Assembly (NCBI GenBank): GCA_964550895.1
Contig: CAZKAP010000011.1
Location: 5,039 to 69,038, forward strand
Reading direction: 5' to 3'
DNA from: CAZKAP01 sp964550895
GTDB taxonomy: Bacteria; Bacteroidota; Bacteroidia; Flavobacteriales; Flavobacteriaceae
Length of the DNA: 64,000 nucleotides
The position numbers and the translations under genes were made by a program. The notes beneath the pieces were generated by a model. The model worked only from the letters and a program-made list of their open reading frames with translations. It made no database searches and was not told where the DNA came from. This document shows positions 16,788 through 25,017 of this stretch, in pieces. Within the stretch, counting starts at the first letter, position 1; every line of letters begins with the position of its first letter.

Positions 16788-18041
16788 TTATACTTCATTT
16801 TTTTGAAGTTCCCGATACAGCAGTTCCAGGGCCTTATTTAGGGTCTTCTGCGTGATGCGTTCCCGATGATTTCCAAATGAAAAGACCTCCGCATGGGTTC
16901 GCAACGGCGAGTGTACGCCGATCCAAACGGTACCTACCGGCTGCCCGCTTTCTCCGGGATCGGGTCCGGCCACTCCGGTGACGGATACTGCAACTTCCGA
17001 CCGGAATTTTTCGGCTGCAGACTGAGCCATTTCACGGGCTACCTGTTCACTGACCACTGTATACCGATCTATGGTGCCTGGGCTCACGCCGAGCAGGTTC
17101 GTCTTGATATCGGTGGCATAGGCAACCGCCCCCCCTTGAAAGAAATCAGAGGCTCCGCTTTGTGCCACCAGAGTTGAGGCAATCCTGCCTCCGGTGAGGC
17201 TTTCCGCTGTTGCCATCCGCCACCCCTTTGCCTTTAGCAGCCCGCCTATTCGAACCGGTAAGTCCTCCTTTCCCTCTTCTCCGACAATAATGTCCCCTAT
17301 CCGGGTGTACAACTCGGCTACTATAGCTTCCACTTCCCTTTGGAGAATATCCGCATCTTCCCCCCTGCCACTGAGACGAAGCCTGACCTTACCCGCATTG
17401 GGAAGGTAGGCAAGCTTGATATGGGAGGGCAGGGAATCCTCCAGGGCTTCGATCCGATCGGCTATCGCACTCTCTCCCAGGCCATAGGTCAAGAGCGTTC
17501 GGTGCACAATGGCCGGCATCCTGAAGCGCTCGCGCAGTCGGGGCAGCACCTCAGTCTCCACCAGGTTCTGCATCTCATAGGGTACCCCGGGTAGTGCGAC
17601 GTATACCCTGTCGTTCTTCTCCATCCACATCCCCGGTGCGGTTCCATAGGGATTGTGTAAAATGCGGGCCTTGCTGGGAACCATGGCCTGTAAACGATTA
17701 CGCTCGGATATCGGTGTGCTGATGTACTTCTCGAACAAATGCTCAATATGTGCCAGGACCTCAGGATTGCGTATCAGCGTATCTTCCGTAAATCGGCAAT
17801 AGGCCTCTTTGGTGGTATCGTCCCTGGTGGGTCCGAGTCCGCCCGTGGAAATCACCAGGTCTGCCCGGTCTGAAGCTTCGTTCAGATAAGCTATGATATC
17901 CGAGGGGTCGTCGGACAGGGTATTCATCCGCTCCACATGTATGCCGATGGTATTCATGGCCCGTGCCAGGAATGCGGCATTCGTGTTGACCACCTGCCCT
18001 ATGAGCAGCTCATCGCCTATGGTCAGTATTTCGGCTTTCAT
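16788..18041 (-). CDS. cinA: CinA family protein (nicotinamide-nucleotide amidase/competence-damage protein)
   Basis: A 417-residue protein with the N-terminal MoeA/molybdopterin-binding-like domain (AEILTIGDELLIGQVVNTN, STGGLGPTRDDTT) and the C-terminal CinA/PncC amidase domain (ATAESLTGGRIASTL, SVTGVAGPDPG). The C-terminal domain deamidates NMN in pyridine-nucleotide salvage; the N-terminal domain of some members is an ADP-ribose pyrophosphatase. Length is normal for the two-domain form. It starts directly after the Hpt gene stop, with no gap, and is the last gene of the E2-exonuclease-FAH-Hpt-cinA run. Confidence 0.93.
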   Translation of the reverse strand: MKAEILTIGDELLIGQVVNTNAAFLARAMNTIGIHVERMNTLSDDPSDIIAYLNEASDRADLVISTGGLGPTRDDTTKEAYCRFTEDTLIRNPEVLAHIEHLFEKYISTPISERNRLQAMVPSKARILHNPYGTAPGMWMEKNDRVYVALPGVPYEMQNLVETEVLPRLRERFRMPAIVHRTLLTYGLGESAIADRIEALEDSLPSHIKLAYLPNAGKVRLRLSGRGEDADILQREVEAIVAELYTRIGDIIVGEEGKEDLPVRIGGLLKAKGWRMATAESLTGGRIASTLVAQSGASDFFQGGAVAYATDIKTNLLGVSPGTIDRYTVVSEQVAREMAQSAAEKFRSEVAVSVTGVAGPDPGESGQPVGTVWIGVHSPLRTHAEVFSFGNHRERITQKTLNKALELLYRELQKNEV

Positions 18042-18392
18042 TTAAAGGGAAAAATCCCGCCTGAGTTCCTCTACGGCCTGCTCGATATGGGTTCCCAACA
18101 CCTTGTACTTTTCCTCTATGCTGGAAAAGTCCCCTTCCTGTTTCCCGAGAGTCTCAATCTCGTAGGCCAGAGTCCTTGAGTCGTCCATCCCCATGATCTC
18201 CAGATTCGGCTTCATTTTATGGGCTGTCTGATAGGTCTGTTCGTAATTCTTGCTTTCGATGGCCTCGCCGAGCACCACCATATCGGAAGGAATCTCTTCG
18301 AGAAACAGCGTAATGATGGACATGACGAAATCGTCGTCTCCTTCCGACATGGCCTCGACACGATCTAAGCTGTAAATCATATTACCTTGCAT
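18042..18392 (-). CDS. Orphan Hpt (histidine phosphotransfer) domain protein
   Basis: A 116-residue helical protein consisting of one Hpt domain. The phosphoacceptor site is His58 in QTAHKMKPN, preceded by the helix VMSIITLFLEEIPSD. Hpt proteins carry phosphoryl groups between hybrid kinases and response regulators, but no kinase or regulator gene is present nearby, so its partners are elsewhere. Two ATG starts are possible, 18392 (used here, overlapping the previous gene by 11 bases) and 18380, which would remove four residues. It sits within a run of metabolic and housekeeping genes. Confidence 0.82.
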   Translation of the reverse strand: MQGNMIYSLDRVEAMSEGDDDFVMSIITLFLEEIPSDMVVLGEAIESKNYEQTYQTAHKMKPNLEIMGMDDSRTLAYEIETLGKQEGDFSSIEEKYKVLGTHIEQAVEELRRDFSL

Positions 18393-18993
18393 AAATGGAG
18401 AAAACCTCCTGTTCGTTCATAATGCCCCTCAGGTGGTCGTTCGGTTCTACCCGTCCCACCCCGGCAGGGGTACCCGTAAATAACACATCGCCCTTCTTCA
18501 ACATAAAAAAGGTTGAAACGTAGGCAATCAATTCATCTATCTTCCACAGCATCAATGCCGTTGTAGCATCCTGTACCACCCGTCCGTTCACCTCCAGGCG
18601 GAAAGGTAAGGCGGACAGGTCTCCCAGTTCCGCCCTGGGAATCCAGCGACCGATAACGGCGGAACCGTCAAAGCCCTTGGCCTTCTCCCAGGGCAACCCC
18701 TTTTCCTTGAGCTGTTGCTGCAGGTCGCGCGCCGTAAAATCGATTCCGAGACTCACCTCGTCGTAATACTTATGGGCAAACTGCTTGTGTATATGCTTAC
18801 CCACCTTTTTAATTTTTACCAGAACCTCTACCTCGTAATGGACATCCTTACTGAATTCGGGCAGATAAAAATCCTGTTCCTTAGGGAGCACCGCAGAATC
18901 AGGCTTGATGAACACCACGGGCTCTTGCGGGCGCTCATTGGCCAGTTCCTCAATATGCGCCGTATAATTCCTTCCGATACAGACTAACTTCAA
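18382..18993 (-). CDS. Fumarylacetoacetate hydrolase family protein
   Basis: A 203-residue protein of the FAH fold, typically a metal-dependent hydrolase, decarboxylase or acylpyruvase acting on small keto acids. It begins MKLVCIGRNYTAH, continues PVVFIKPDSAVL, HYEVEVLVKI (metal-binding glutamates) and GIDFTARD, and ends FTGTPAGVGRV. No ATG fits; the start is a TTG in the four-base overlap TTGA with the exonuclease stop, matching the conserved family N-terminus. Substrate is unknown, though oxaloacetate decarboxylase or acylpyruvase activity is common among relatives of this length. Confidence 0.88.
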   Translation of the reverse strand: MKLVCIGRNYTAHIEELANERPQEPVVFIKPDSAVLPKEQDFYLPEFSKDVHYEVEVLVKIKKVGKHIHKQFAHKYYDEVSLGIDFTARDLQQQLKEKGLPWEKAKGFDGSAVIGRWIPRAELGDLSALPFRLEVNGRVVQDATTALMLWKIDELIAYVSTFFMLKKGDVLFTGTPAGVGRVEPNDHLRGIMNEQEVFSIYAR

Positions 18994-19760
18994 AGTACGC
19001 CAGATTTGAGTTTTATCTGGGTAAGTACCCTTTTGGTGTACAGAGGGAAATCCGCCTGCAGCATCCAGCCAAAATAGCCGGGTTCCTTCTTTAGCACATC
19101 CAGTACCGGTACGCCCTTGAACTTGCCGAACCCAAAAACCGGCCTGCCGTTCTCGTCCTCCAGTATGTGCCCCGCGAAATCCAGTGCCTGATGACGAGTG
19201 GTGAACTCCGAAAGTGAGGGTACGTCGCTTGCGAGTTCCGGATAGCGTTCGATCTGGGCAAGCAGTACCTCGTAGGTTGCCCGGGTATCTGCCTCGGCGC
19301 TATGAGCGTCCTCGAGTTCCTTATTACAGTAGAACTTATAGGCGGCGCCCAGTGTTCGCTTTTCCATCTTGTGAAAGATCGTCTGTACGTCTACCGAAAC
19401 CATATTCTTCCGGTCGAAATCGATACCCGCCCTCATCAGCTCCTCCACCAGCAAGGGAATATCGAAGCGATCCGAGTTAAAACCTGCGAAATCGCTGTCC
19501 CGGAACCACTGTTGGATTTCGCTGGCGATTTCCTTGAACCGGGGCTTATCGGCTACATCGGCATCCGAAATGCCATGAACCGCAGTTACTTCGGGTGGTA
19601 TGGGTATGCCGGGATTGACCAACCATGTCCTCGAGCGCTCTTCCCCATTGGGAAAAACCTTGAGTATGGAGATCTCAACAATCCGGTCCTTAGCCAGGTT
19701 CGTTCCGGTGGTCTCCAGGTCGAAGAAGCAAATCGGTTTACGTAATTCGAGGCCAGCCAT
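18990..19760 (-). CDS. 3'-5' exonuclease, DnaQ/DEDD family
   Basis: A 256-residue exonuclease with the ExoI motif FFDLETTGTN (residues 12-21), the ExoII region FAGFNSDRFDIPLL and ExoIII HSAEADTRATYEVL (H...D). These supply the acidic residues that bind two Mg ions. The C-terminal quarter, with GHILEDENGRPVFGFGKFKG and YFGWMLQADFP, is the short domain often appended to this flavobacterial exonuclease. It acts on DNA or RNA 3' ends; the specific role (proofreading or repair) cannot be told. The ATG shares one base with the E2 stop (TGATG), so coupling is tight. Confidence 0.92.
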   Translation of the reverse strand: MAGLELRKPICFFDLETTGTNLAKDRIVEISILKVFPNGEERSRTWLVNPGIPIPPEVTAVHGISDADVADKPRFKEIASEIQQWFRDSDFAGFNSDRFDIPLLVEELMRAGIDFDRKNMVSVDVQTIFHKMEKRTLGAAYKFYCNKELEDAHSAEADTRATYEVLLAQIERYPELASDVPSLSEFTTRHQALDFAGHILEDENGRPVFGFGKFKGVPVLDVLKKEPGYFGWMLQADFPLYTKRVLTQIKLKSGVL

Positions 19761-21295
19761 CAGATACTGCGGTCGATGTCCCAGTTCTCCAAATAATCGG
19801 CCACTGCCTTGACAAACATACCGCCAAGAGCACCGTTTACAACCCGATGGTCGTAGCTGTGCGACAGGAACATCTTGCTGCGAATTCCAACGAAGTCCCC
19901 GGACTCCGTTTCGATCACGGCAGGAACCTTACGGATGGCCCCCAATGCCAATATACCCACCTGGGGTTGATTGATAATCGGGGTGCCAAAGACACTGCCA
20001 AAGCTGCCCACATTGGTAACGGTATACGTGCCGTCCTTGACCTCGTCGGGCTTTAACTGGTTATGACGCGAACGATGAGCGAGGTCGTTCACCTGCCTGG
20101 CCATTCCGATCAGATTCAGCTGGTCGGCATCCTTGATCACGGGTACAATCAGGTTTCCATCGGGTAGGGCCGCAGCCATTCCGAGATTAATGCGCTTCTT
20201 TCGTATAATGCTGTCCCCTTCCAGAGAAATATTCAACATCGGGTATTTCTTAAGGGCCAGCGCCACGGCTTCCATGAACATGGGAGTAAAGGTGAGCTTT
20301 TCGCCTTCGCGTGATTCGAACTCCTTTTTAACTTTCCTGCGCCATTCCACGAGCCGGGTTACATCCGCTTCCACGAAACTCTGCACATGGGCCGAAGTGG
20401 CCACACTTTCCTTCATGTGATGGGCGATCAGTTTACCCATACGGCTCAGAGGAATGATTTCGTCTCCGTGTGCGAGCCGGACCTCGCTGCTCCTGGTCGA
20501 TACGGCAACGGAACCGGGCCCTTCGGAGCTGACCTCGGGCCGACGCGCCTCCTTCGGTGTACTTTCTTCGTTTTCGGGTTCCTCCTGTCTGGCCTGAGGC
20601 TCATCCGCACTGACCACAGGAGGTTGTCCGGCCGATGCCGCAGATAAAACCGGACTGGGCGTATCGCTTCCCTCCGCCTTCTGCAGATAAGAGAACAGGT
20701 CGTCCTTGGTAAGCCTGCCCTCGCTGCCCGTGCCGGGTATCCGATCGAGTTCTTCCTGGGGAATCCCTTCCTCCCTTGCAATATTGCGGACCAGTGGGGA
20801 ATAAAACCGTCCACTGTATACCGCCGGGGCTTCCCCTGCCGGGGCAGGCCCCGGTGAAGCCTGAGCCGTGTACTGCGGTGCGATTTGCTCCCTCAATTTT
20901 CGGGCTTCTGCCTCCAATTGTTCGGCCGTGCGTTCCGCCTGCAGGAGTTCCAGAGATGGTTCACCTGCGGAGACGGCTTCCTCCGGCTGAGGCTGCTCCG
21001 ATTCGGCCTGGGTCACCGGTTCGCTGTCCGCTATGGTTGGGTCCGAACCGGCCTGCCGGGAATCGATTATGGCGATGACCTCACCTACCTGGATCACGTC
21101 ATCCACTTCGAAGCGCTTCTCTATCAGATATCCTTCGAATTCACTGGGCACCTCCGAGTCTACCTTATCGGTGGCAATTTCGACTATGGGTTCGTCCAAC
21201 TCCACATAATCCCCTACTTCCTTTAACCAGGATACGAGTGTAGCTTCCGCTACGCTTTCTCCCATCTGGGGGAGTTTTATTTCATATTTAGACAT
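19760..21295 (-). CDS. 2-oxo acid dehydrogenase E2 (dihydrolipoamide acyltransferase)
   Basis: A 511-residue E2 with an N-terminal lipoyl domain (lipoyl Lys44 in EIATDKVDSEV), an Ala/Pro/Glu-rich linker of about 80 residues, a peripheral-subunit-binding domain (YSPLVRNIAREEGI...GRLTKDDLFSYL), a second flexible linker, and the acyltransferase domain ending with the catalytic histidine in SHSYDHRVVNGA. It could serve a branched-chain or other 2-oxo acid complex; E1 and E3 are not in the window. A TAGCTTTG promoter element lies at 21316-21323. It heads the minus-strand operon running down to cinA. Confidence 0.93.
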   Translation of the reverse strand: MSKYEIKLPQMGESVAEATLVSWLKEVGDYVELDEPIVEIATDKVDSEVPSEFEGYLIEKRFEVDDVIQVGEVIAIIDSRQAGSDPTIADSEPVTQAESEQPQPEEAVSAGEPSLELLQAERTAEQLEAEARKLREQIAPQYTAQASPGPAPAGEAPAVYSGRFYSPLVRNIAREEGIPQEELDRIPGTGSEGRLTKDDLFSYLQKAEGSDTPSPVLSAASAGQPPVVSADEPQARQEEPENEESTPKEARRPEVSSEGPGSVAVSTRSSEVRLAHGDEIIPLSRMGKLIAHHMKESVATSAHVQSFVEADVTRLVEWRRKVKKEFESREGEKLTFTPMFMEAVALALKKYPMLNISLEGDSIIRKKRINLGMAAALPDGNLIVPVIKDADQLNLIGMARQVNDLAHRSRHNQLKPDEVKDGTYTVTNVGSFGSVFGTPIINQPQVGILALGAIRKVPAVIETESGDFVGIRSKMFLSHSYDHRVVNGALGGMFVKAVADYLENWDIDRSI

Positions 21296-21315
21296 GCGCT
21301 ACTATTATATGAGTA

Positions 21316-21323
21316 CAAAGCTA
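21316..21323 (-). promoter_or_regulatory. Candidate promoter -7 element for the E2 operon
   Basis: The minus strand reads TAGCTTTG, a perfect TAnnTTTG, 20 bases before the E2 ATG and after the recR stop. No clear -33 box. Confidence 0.38.
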
Positions 21324-21345
21324 TTAAATATCGATCGCAGATGCA

Positions 21346-21966
21346 TTACTTTTCAGAGCCGGTAATCCCCTCGAAAGGCACTCTTTGACGAATGCTCCTG
21401 CCCAGAGTGATCTCATCAGCGTATTGCAACTCATCGCCTACGGAGACCCCCCTGGCTATGCTGCTGGTCTTCAATTCAAGTCCGTTCAGCTGCCGGTATA
21501 TATAGAAATTCGTAGTGTCGCCTTCCATGGTGGCGCTCAGGGCGAAAATCAACTCCTGTATGCCTCCTTGTCTGAGGCGTTCGAGCAAAGAGTCGATATA
21601 CAGGTCGGCAGGCCCCACACCTTCCAGGGGCGATATCTTTCCCCCCAGAATATGGTAAAGACCGCGGTATTCCCCCGTATTCTCAATGGCCATGACATCG
21701 GTGATATCCTCCACCACACAAATGACACTGCGGTCCCTTTTCGGACTGGCACAAATCACACAGGTATCGCTGTCAGACAGGTTGTGGCACTGCCTGCATC
21801 GACGGACCTGCCGGAGTTGAAGCAGGGCATCGGCCAGGTAAGCCGTCTTGTGCTCATCTTCCCTGAGCAGGTGCAGAACCAGCCTGAGGGCCGTCCTTCG
21901 CCCAATTCCGGGTAACTGGGCTACTTTATCAACCGCCTCTTCCAATATACGCGAAGGTAAATCCAT
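21346..21966 (-). CDS. recR: Recombination protein RecR
   Basis: A 206-residue RecR, which loads RecA with RecF/RecO at gaps. It has the helix-hairpin-helix QLPGIGRRTALRL, the four-cysteine zinc finger (Cys57, 60, 69, 72 in CRQC...CVIC), and a Toprim domain beginning ICVVEDITDVMAIE. The start at 21966 gives MDLPSRILEEAV, the usual family beginning; in-frame ATGs at 21972 and 21990 are possible. Downstream, E2 has its own promoter element, so recR is probably monocistronic. Confidence 0.95.
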   Translation of the reverse strand: MDLPSRILEEAVDKVAQLPGIGRRTALRLVLHLLREDEHKTAYLADALLQLRQVRRCRQCHNLSDSDTCVICASPKRDRSVICVVEDITDVMAIENTGEYRGLYHILGGKISPLEGVGPADLYIDSLLERLRQGGIQELIFALSATMEGDTTNFYIYRQLNGLELKTSSIARGVSVGDELQYADEITLGRSIRQRVPFEGITGSEK

Positions 21967-22129
21967 AGACATAACGCCGTAAAGGTACAATACCGCCTTT
22001 GGTCCTGGAGAAACATACCCATTTCATATTTCTTGCGAAATTCGCCTGTGGAATGGAATAGGTTCGGCCCCGGACACGTTATCCCTGTATCGGCAGGGTG
22101 GGTTTGCCGCGATCTACTAAAACAGTTCT

Positions 22130-23596
22130 ATGGAAATTAACAACTACGTGCTGTTATCTCTTATAGGAGGCTATTTCCTGCTGCTCTTGGGGATTTCCTT
22201 CCTGACTGGCAAGGACCGCAGCAATGCAAACTTTTTCCGGGCTAACAAGGAGTCTCCCTGGTTCGTGGTGGCATTCGGTATGATCGGTGCTTCCCTCTCC
22301 GGGGTGACCTTTATTTCGGTTCCCGGAGCGGTGCAGGCCACCCAATTCTCCTACATGCAGGTGGTTCTCGGCTACCTGTTAGGCTATGCCGTAATCGCAT
22401 TCGTACTGCTTCCCCTCTATTACAAGTTGAACCTGACGTCCATATACGAATACCTCTCGGACCGGTTCGGAAGGAACACCCACAAGACCGGTGCAATCTT
22501 CTTTCTGATTTCCAGGGTAATCGGAGCCTCCTTTCGCCTGTATCTGGTCGCTTTGGTACTTCAGTATTTCGTCTTCGATGCCATGGGAGTGCCCTTTGAG
22601 GTAACGGTTATCCTTTCGGTCGTACTCATATATTTATATACGTTCCGAAGCGGTCTCAGGACTATAGTCTGGACAGATACCCTGCAGACCCTATGTATGT
22701 TGCTGGCCCTGGGTGCCGTCCTGTACCAGCTTGGGGGAGCACTCGGGAATCAACCCCTGGCGCTGTGGACAAAAGGGGAACTGTCCGAATACACCCAACT
22801 CTGGGTCACCGACTCGCCTCTGGAGCGATCCTACTGGCTCAAATCCGTGCTCGGTGGAATGTTCATCAGCATATGCATGACAGGCCTGGATCAGGATATG
22901 ATGCAGAAGAACCTCAGTTGCCGCAACGTCAGGGAATCCCAGTGGAACATGATCAGCTTCAGCCTGATCCTACTGGTGGTCAACCTGGCCTTCCTGCTTC
23001 TGGGTGCAATGCTCTTCGAATATGCAGCACTTGAGGGTATCGCTATTCCCCGGGTAGACGGTGAAGTAAAGACCGATCTGCTATTTCCGGAAATCGCCTT
23101 GAATCAGGGGCTGGGAGCCTGGGTTGCCGTGGTATTCATGCTGGGGCTGCTGGCCGCTGCTTACAGCAGCGCCGACAGCGCGCTTACTTCACTAACCACC
23201 TCCTTCTACGTGGACATACTGGGCATGAAGGAACGCCTCGACCACAAAGCCATACACACCCGAAACCGCATCCATCTGGCCATGGGGGCCGTACTCATAC
23301 TTGTTATCACTTCGTTCCGGTACTTGCTGGGAACTACGGTTATTGACGGTGTACTGACTATAGCCGGGTACACCTATGGACCCCTGTTGGGGCTCTACGC
23401 CTTCGGCTACTTCACAAGGTATACCGTGTCCGATAAACGGACCCCGTGGATATGCCTTTCTGCCGTTGGCCTGATAGCACTCCTCGATGCCCTTCCGAGG
23501 GAAGTCCTTGGCGGATACGATCTGGGCTATGAGCTGCTGCTTATCAATGGAATCCTGACCTTTTTCGGACTCTTCCTGCTCCGTGAAAGGAAATAA
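22130..23596 (+). CDS. Sodium:solute symporter (SSS/SLC5 family)
   Basis: A 488-residue integral membrane protein with about 13 hydrophobic helices. Family hallmarks include GASLSGVTFISVPGAVQ in the second helix, SRVIGASFRLYL, and GLLAAAYSSADSALTSLTT near helix 8, where the paired serines coordinate Na+. Length is normal. The substrate (sugar, proline, sialic acid or other) cannot be read from sequence, and there are no catabolic genes beside it. It is followed by a 175-base untranslated stretch and a strong terminator at 23772-23802. Confidence 0.92.
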   Translation: MEINNYVLLSLIGGYFLLLLGISFLTGKDRSNANFFRANKESPWFVVAFGMIGASLSGVTFISVPGAVQATQFSYMQVVLGYLLGYAVIAFVLLPLYYKLNLTSIYEYLSDRFGRNTHKTGAIFFLISRVIGASFRLYLVALVLQYFVFDAMGVPFEVTVILSVVLIYLYTFRSGLRTIVWTDTLQTLCMLLALGAVLYQLGGALGNQPLALWTKGELSEYTQLWVTDSPLERSYWLKSVLGGMFISICMTGLDQDMMQKNLSCRNVRESQWNMISFSLILLVVNLAFLLLGAMLFEYAALEGIAIPRVDGEVKTDLLFPEIALNQGLGAWVAVVFMLGLLAAAYSSADSALTSLTTSFYVDILGMKERLDHKAIHTRNRIHLAMGAVLILVITSFRYLLGTTVIDGVLTIAGYTYGPLLGLYAFGYFTRYTVSDKRTPWICLSAVGLIALLDALPREVLGGYDLGYELLLINGILTFFGLFLLRERK

Positions 23597-23771
23597 TTAT
23601 TAAAACTTTTAAGATTCCCGGGATTTACTGCTAAATCTGCGTTAATGCTGGAAGAATTACGTAATCCTGCCGTAATATGCACGTCTAAGTTCTAATGAAA
23701 AGTAAATGCGCGGTTTGGGCTTTTATTGTAGTTAATGGTTAGTGTTTAGTAGAGTTAGAGCCGTGCAATGT
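23597..23771 (+). other. Non-coding stretch between symporter and terminator
   Basis: No open reading frame of note. It contains ATTACGTAAT followed by CGTAAT, a weak inverted repeat. A degenerate TTTG...TAGTTAATG arrangement near 23713-23745 could be a weak promoter for a short terminator-ended RNA. Together with the sequence up to the fabH stop at 23891, the gene-free span is 294 bases; beyond the terminator I see nothing in it. Confidence 0.3.
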
Positions 23772-23802
23772 GCCGTCCGGACAACCGGGCGGCTTTTTTT
23801 TT
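23772..23802 (+). terminator. Rho-independent terminator
   Basis: Stem GCCGTCCGG / CCGGGCGGC (nine pairs, one G-U), four-base loop, then nine T residues on the plus strand. No matching A-run precedes it, so it works for plus-strand transcripts only. Confidence 0.85.
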
Positions 23803-23890
23803 GCGGGGACATGAACTTGCCCGAATGGAAAGAAACGGCTCTCTAGCCGAGGATTGAGCTACCGGCTGAATTTGCAACGGTGAGCCCTGA

Positions 23891-24901
23891 TCATGACCAG
23901 CGTATGATCGCGCTGCCCCAGGTGAAGCCACTGCCGAAAGCAGCAAGGACCAGGAGGTCTCCCGATTTCAGCATGCCCAGGTCTCTGGCTTCGGCCAGAG
24001 CAATAGGAATGGATGCAGCCGTGGTGTTCCCGTACTTAGTGATGTTGTTGTAGATCTGGTTGTCGCTGAGTCTGAATTGTTTCTGCACAAACTGCGATAT
24101 CCTGAGGTTGGCCTGGTGGGGAATCAGCAGGTCAATAGCATCGGCTGCCAGACCATTGGCCTCCAACCCTTCCATAATGACCTCACTGAATCGCTGCACG
24201 GCATTCTTAAATACGAATTGCCCGTTCATATAGGGATAAAAAGAAGTATCGTCCGGATTCCCGTCCTGAAGTATATCGGTTACCCAACGACGGCCCATAC
24301 CGGGAGATAGAAGAGAGAGCTCTTCTGCATGCTCGCCTTGCGAATGAAGATGGGTGGAAAGTATTCCGCTCTCTTGATCTTCCGAGCGACTGATGATCGC
24401 CGCGCCCGCCCCATCTCCGAATATTACCGTGACTCCACGGCCACGGGTAGTATAATCCAGGCCTTTGGAATGTACCTCCGCACCAATAAGAAGTATGTTT
24501 TTGTACATGCCGCTGCGAACGAACTGGTCCGCCACGGACAGGCCGTAGACGAAACCGGAACACTGATTCCGAACATCCAGCGCTCCTATGTTAGGCAACC
24601 CGAGGTCCCGCTGCACCAACACTCCGGGACCGGGAAAGTAAAAGTCAGGGCTCAGCGTCGCAAAAATGATGAAGTCGATCTCGTCCTTTTCAATACCCGC
24701 ATCTTCGATGGCCTTTCTGGCGGCCTTGACACCCATGGAGGAGGTGGTTTCCTCCCCGGGAACAATGTGGCGGCGCTCCTTGATTCCAGTCCTTTCTTGT
24801 ATCCACTCGTCGCTGGTATCCATGAGTTTCGTGAGGTCGTCATTGGTTACCACATTGTCGGGCACATAATACCCCAGCCCGCTGATTTTCGATCGGTACA
24901 T
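23891..24901 (-). CDS. fabH: 3-oxoacyl-ACP synthase III (KASIII)
   Basis: A 336-residue condensing enzyme of the KASIII/FabH class, which joins acyl-CoA to malonyl-ACP to start fatty-acid (or related) chains. The catalytic triad is visible: Cys114 in NQCSGFVYG, His262 in LIPHQANLR, Asn292 in KYGNTTAAS. Length is slightly above classical FabH. It is not in the rpmF/accB neighbourhood but next to an ABC1 kinase and a TetR-like regulator on the same strand, so it may be an accessory KASIII rather than the housekeeping one. A degenerate promoter (TTG, 19 bases, TATCTTTTG) lies just upstream, in the 116-base gap. Confidence 0.88.
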   Translation of the reverse strand: MYRSKISGLGYYVPDNVVTNDDLTKLMDTSDEWIQERTGIKERRHIVPGEETTSSMGVKAARKAIEDAGIEKDEIDFIIFATLSPDFYFPGPGVLVQRDLGLPNIGALDVRNQCSGFVYGLSVADQFVRSGMYKNILLIGAEVHSKGLDYTTRGRGVTVIFGDGAGAAIISRSEDQESGILSTHLHSQGEHAEELSLLSPGMGRRWVTDILQDGNPDDTSFYPYMNGQFVFKNAVQRFSEVIMEGLEANGLAADAIDLLIPHQANLRISQFVQKQFRLSDNQIYNNITKYGNTTAASIPIALAEARDLGMLKSGDLLVLAAFGSGFTWGSAIIRWS

Positions 24902-25017
24902 AATTCAATCCAAAAGATATCCTTAGGTAAATTTAAGACAATCTGCTTTGGTTTGCCCCGAAACTTACCGCCACGACTGACTTTCGGGTAATATCAAGGC
25001 ATTAGACGGCCTGTTTG

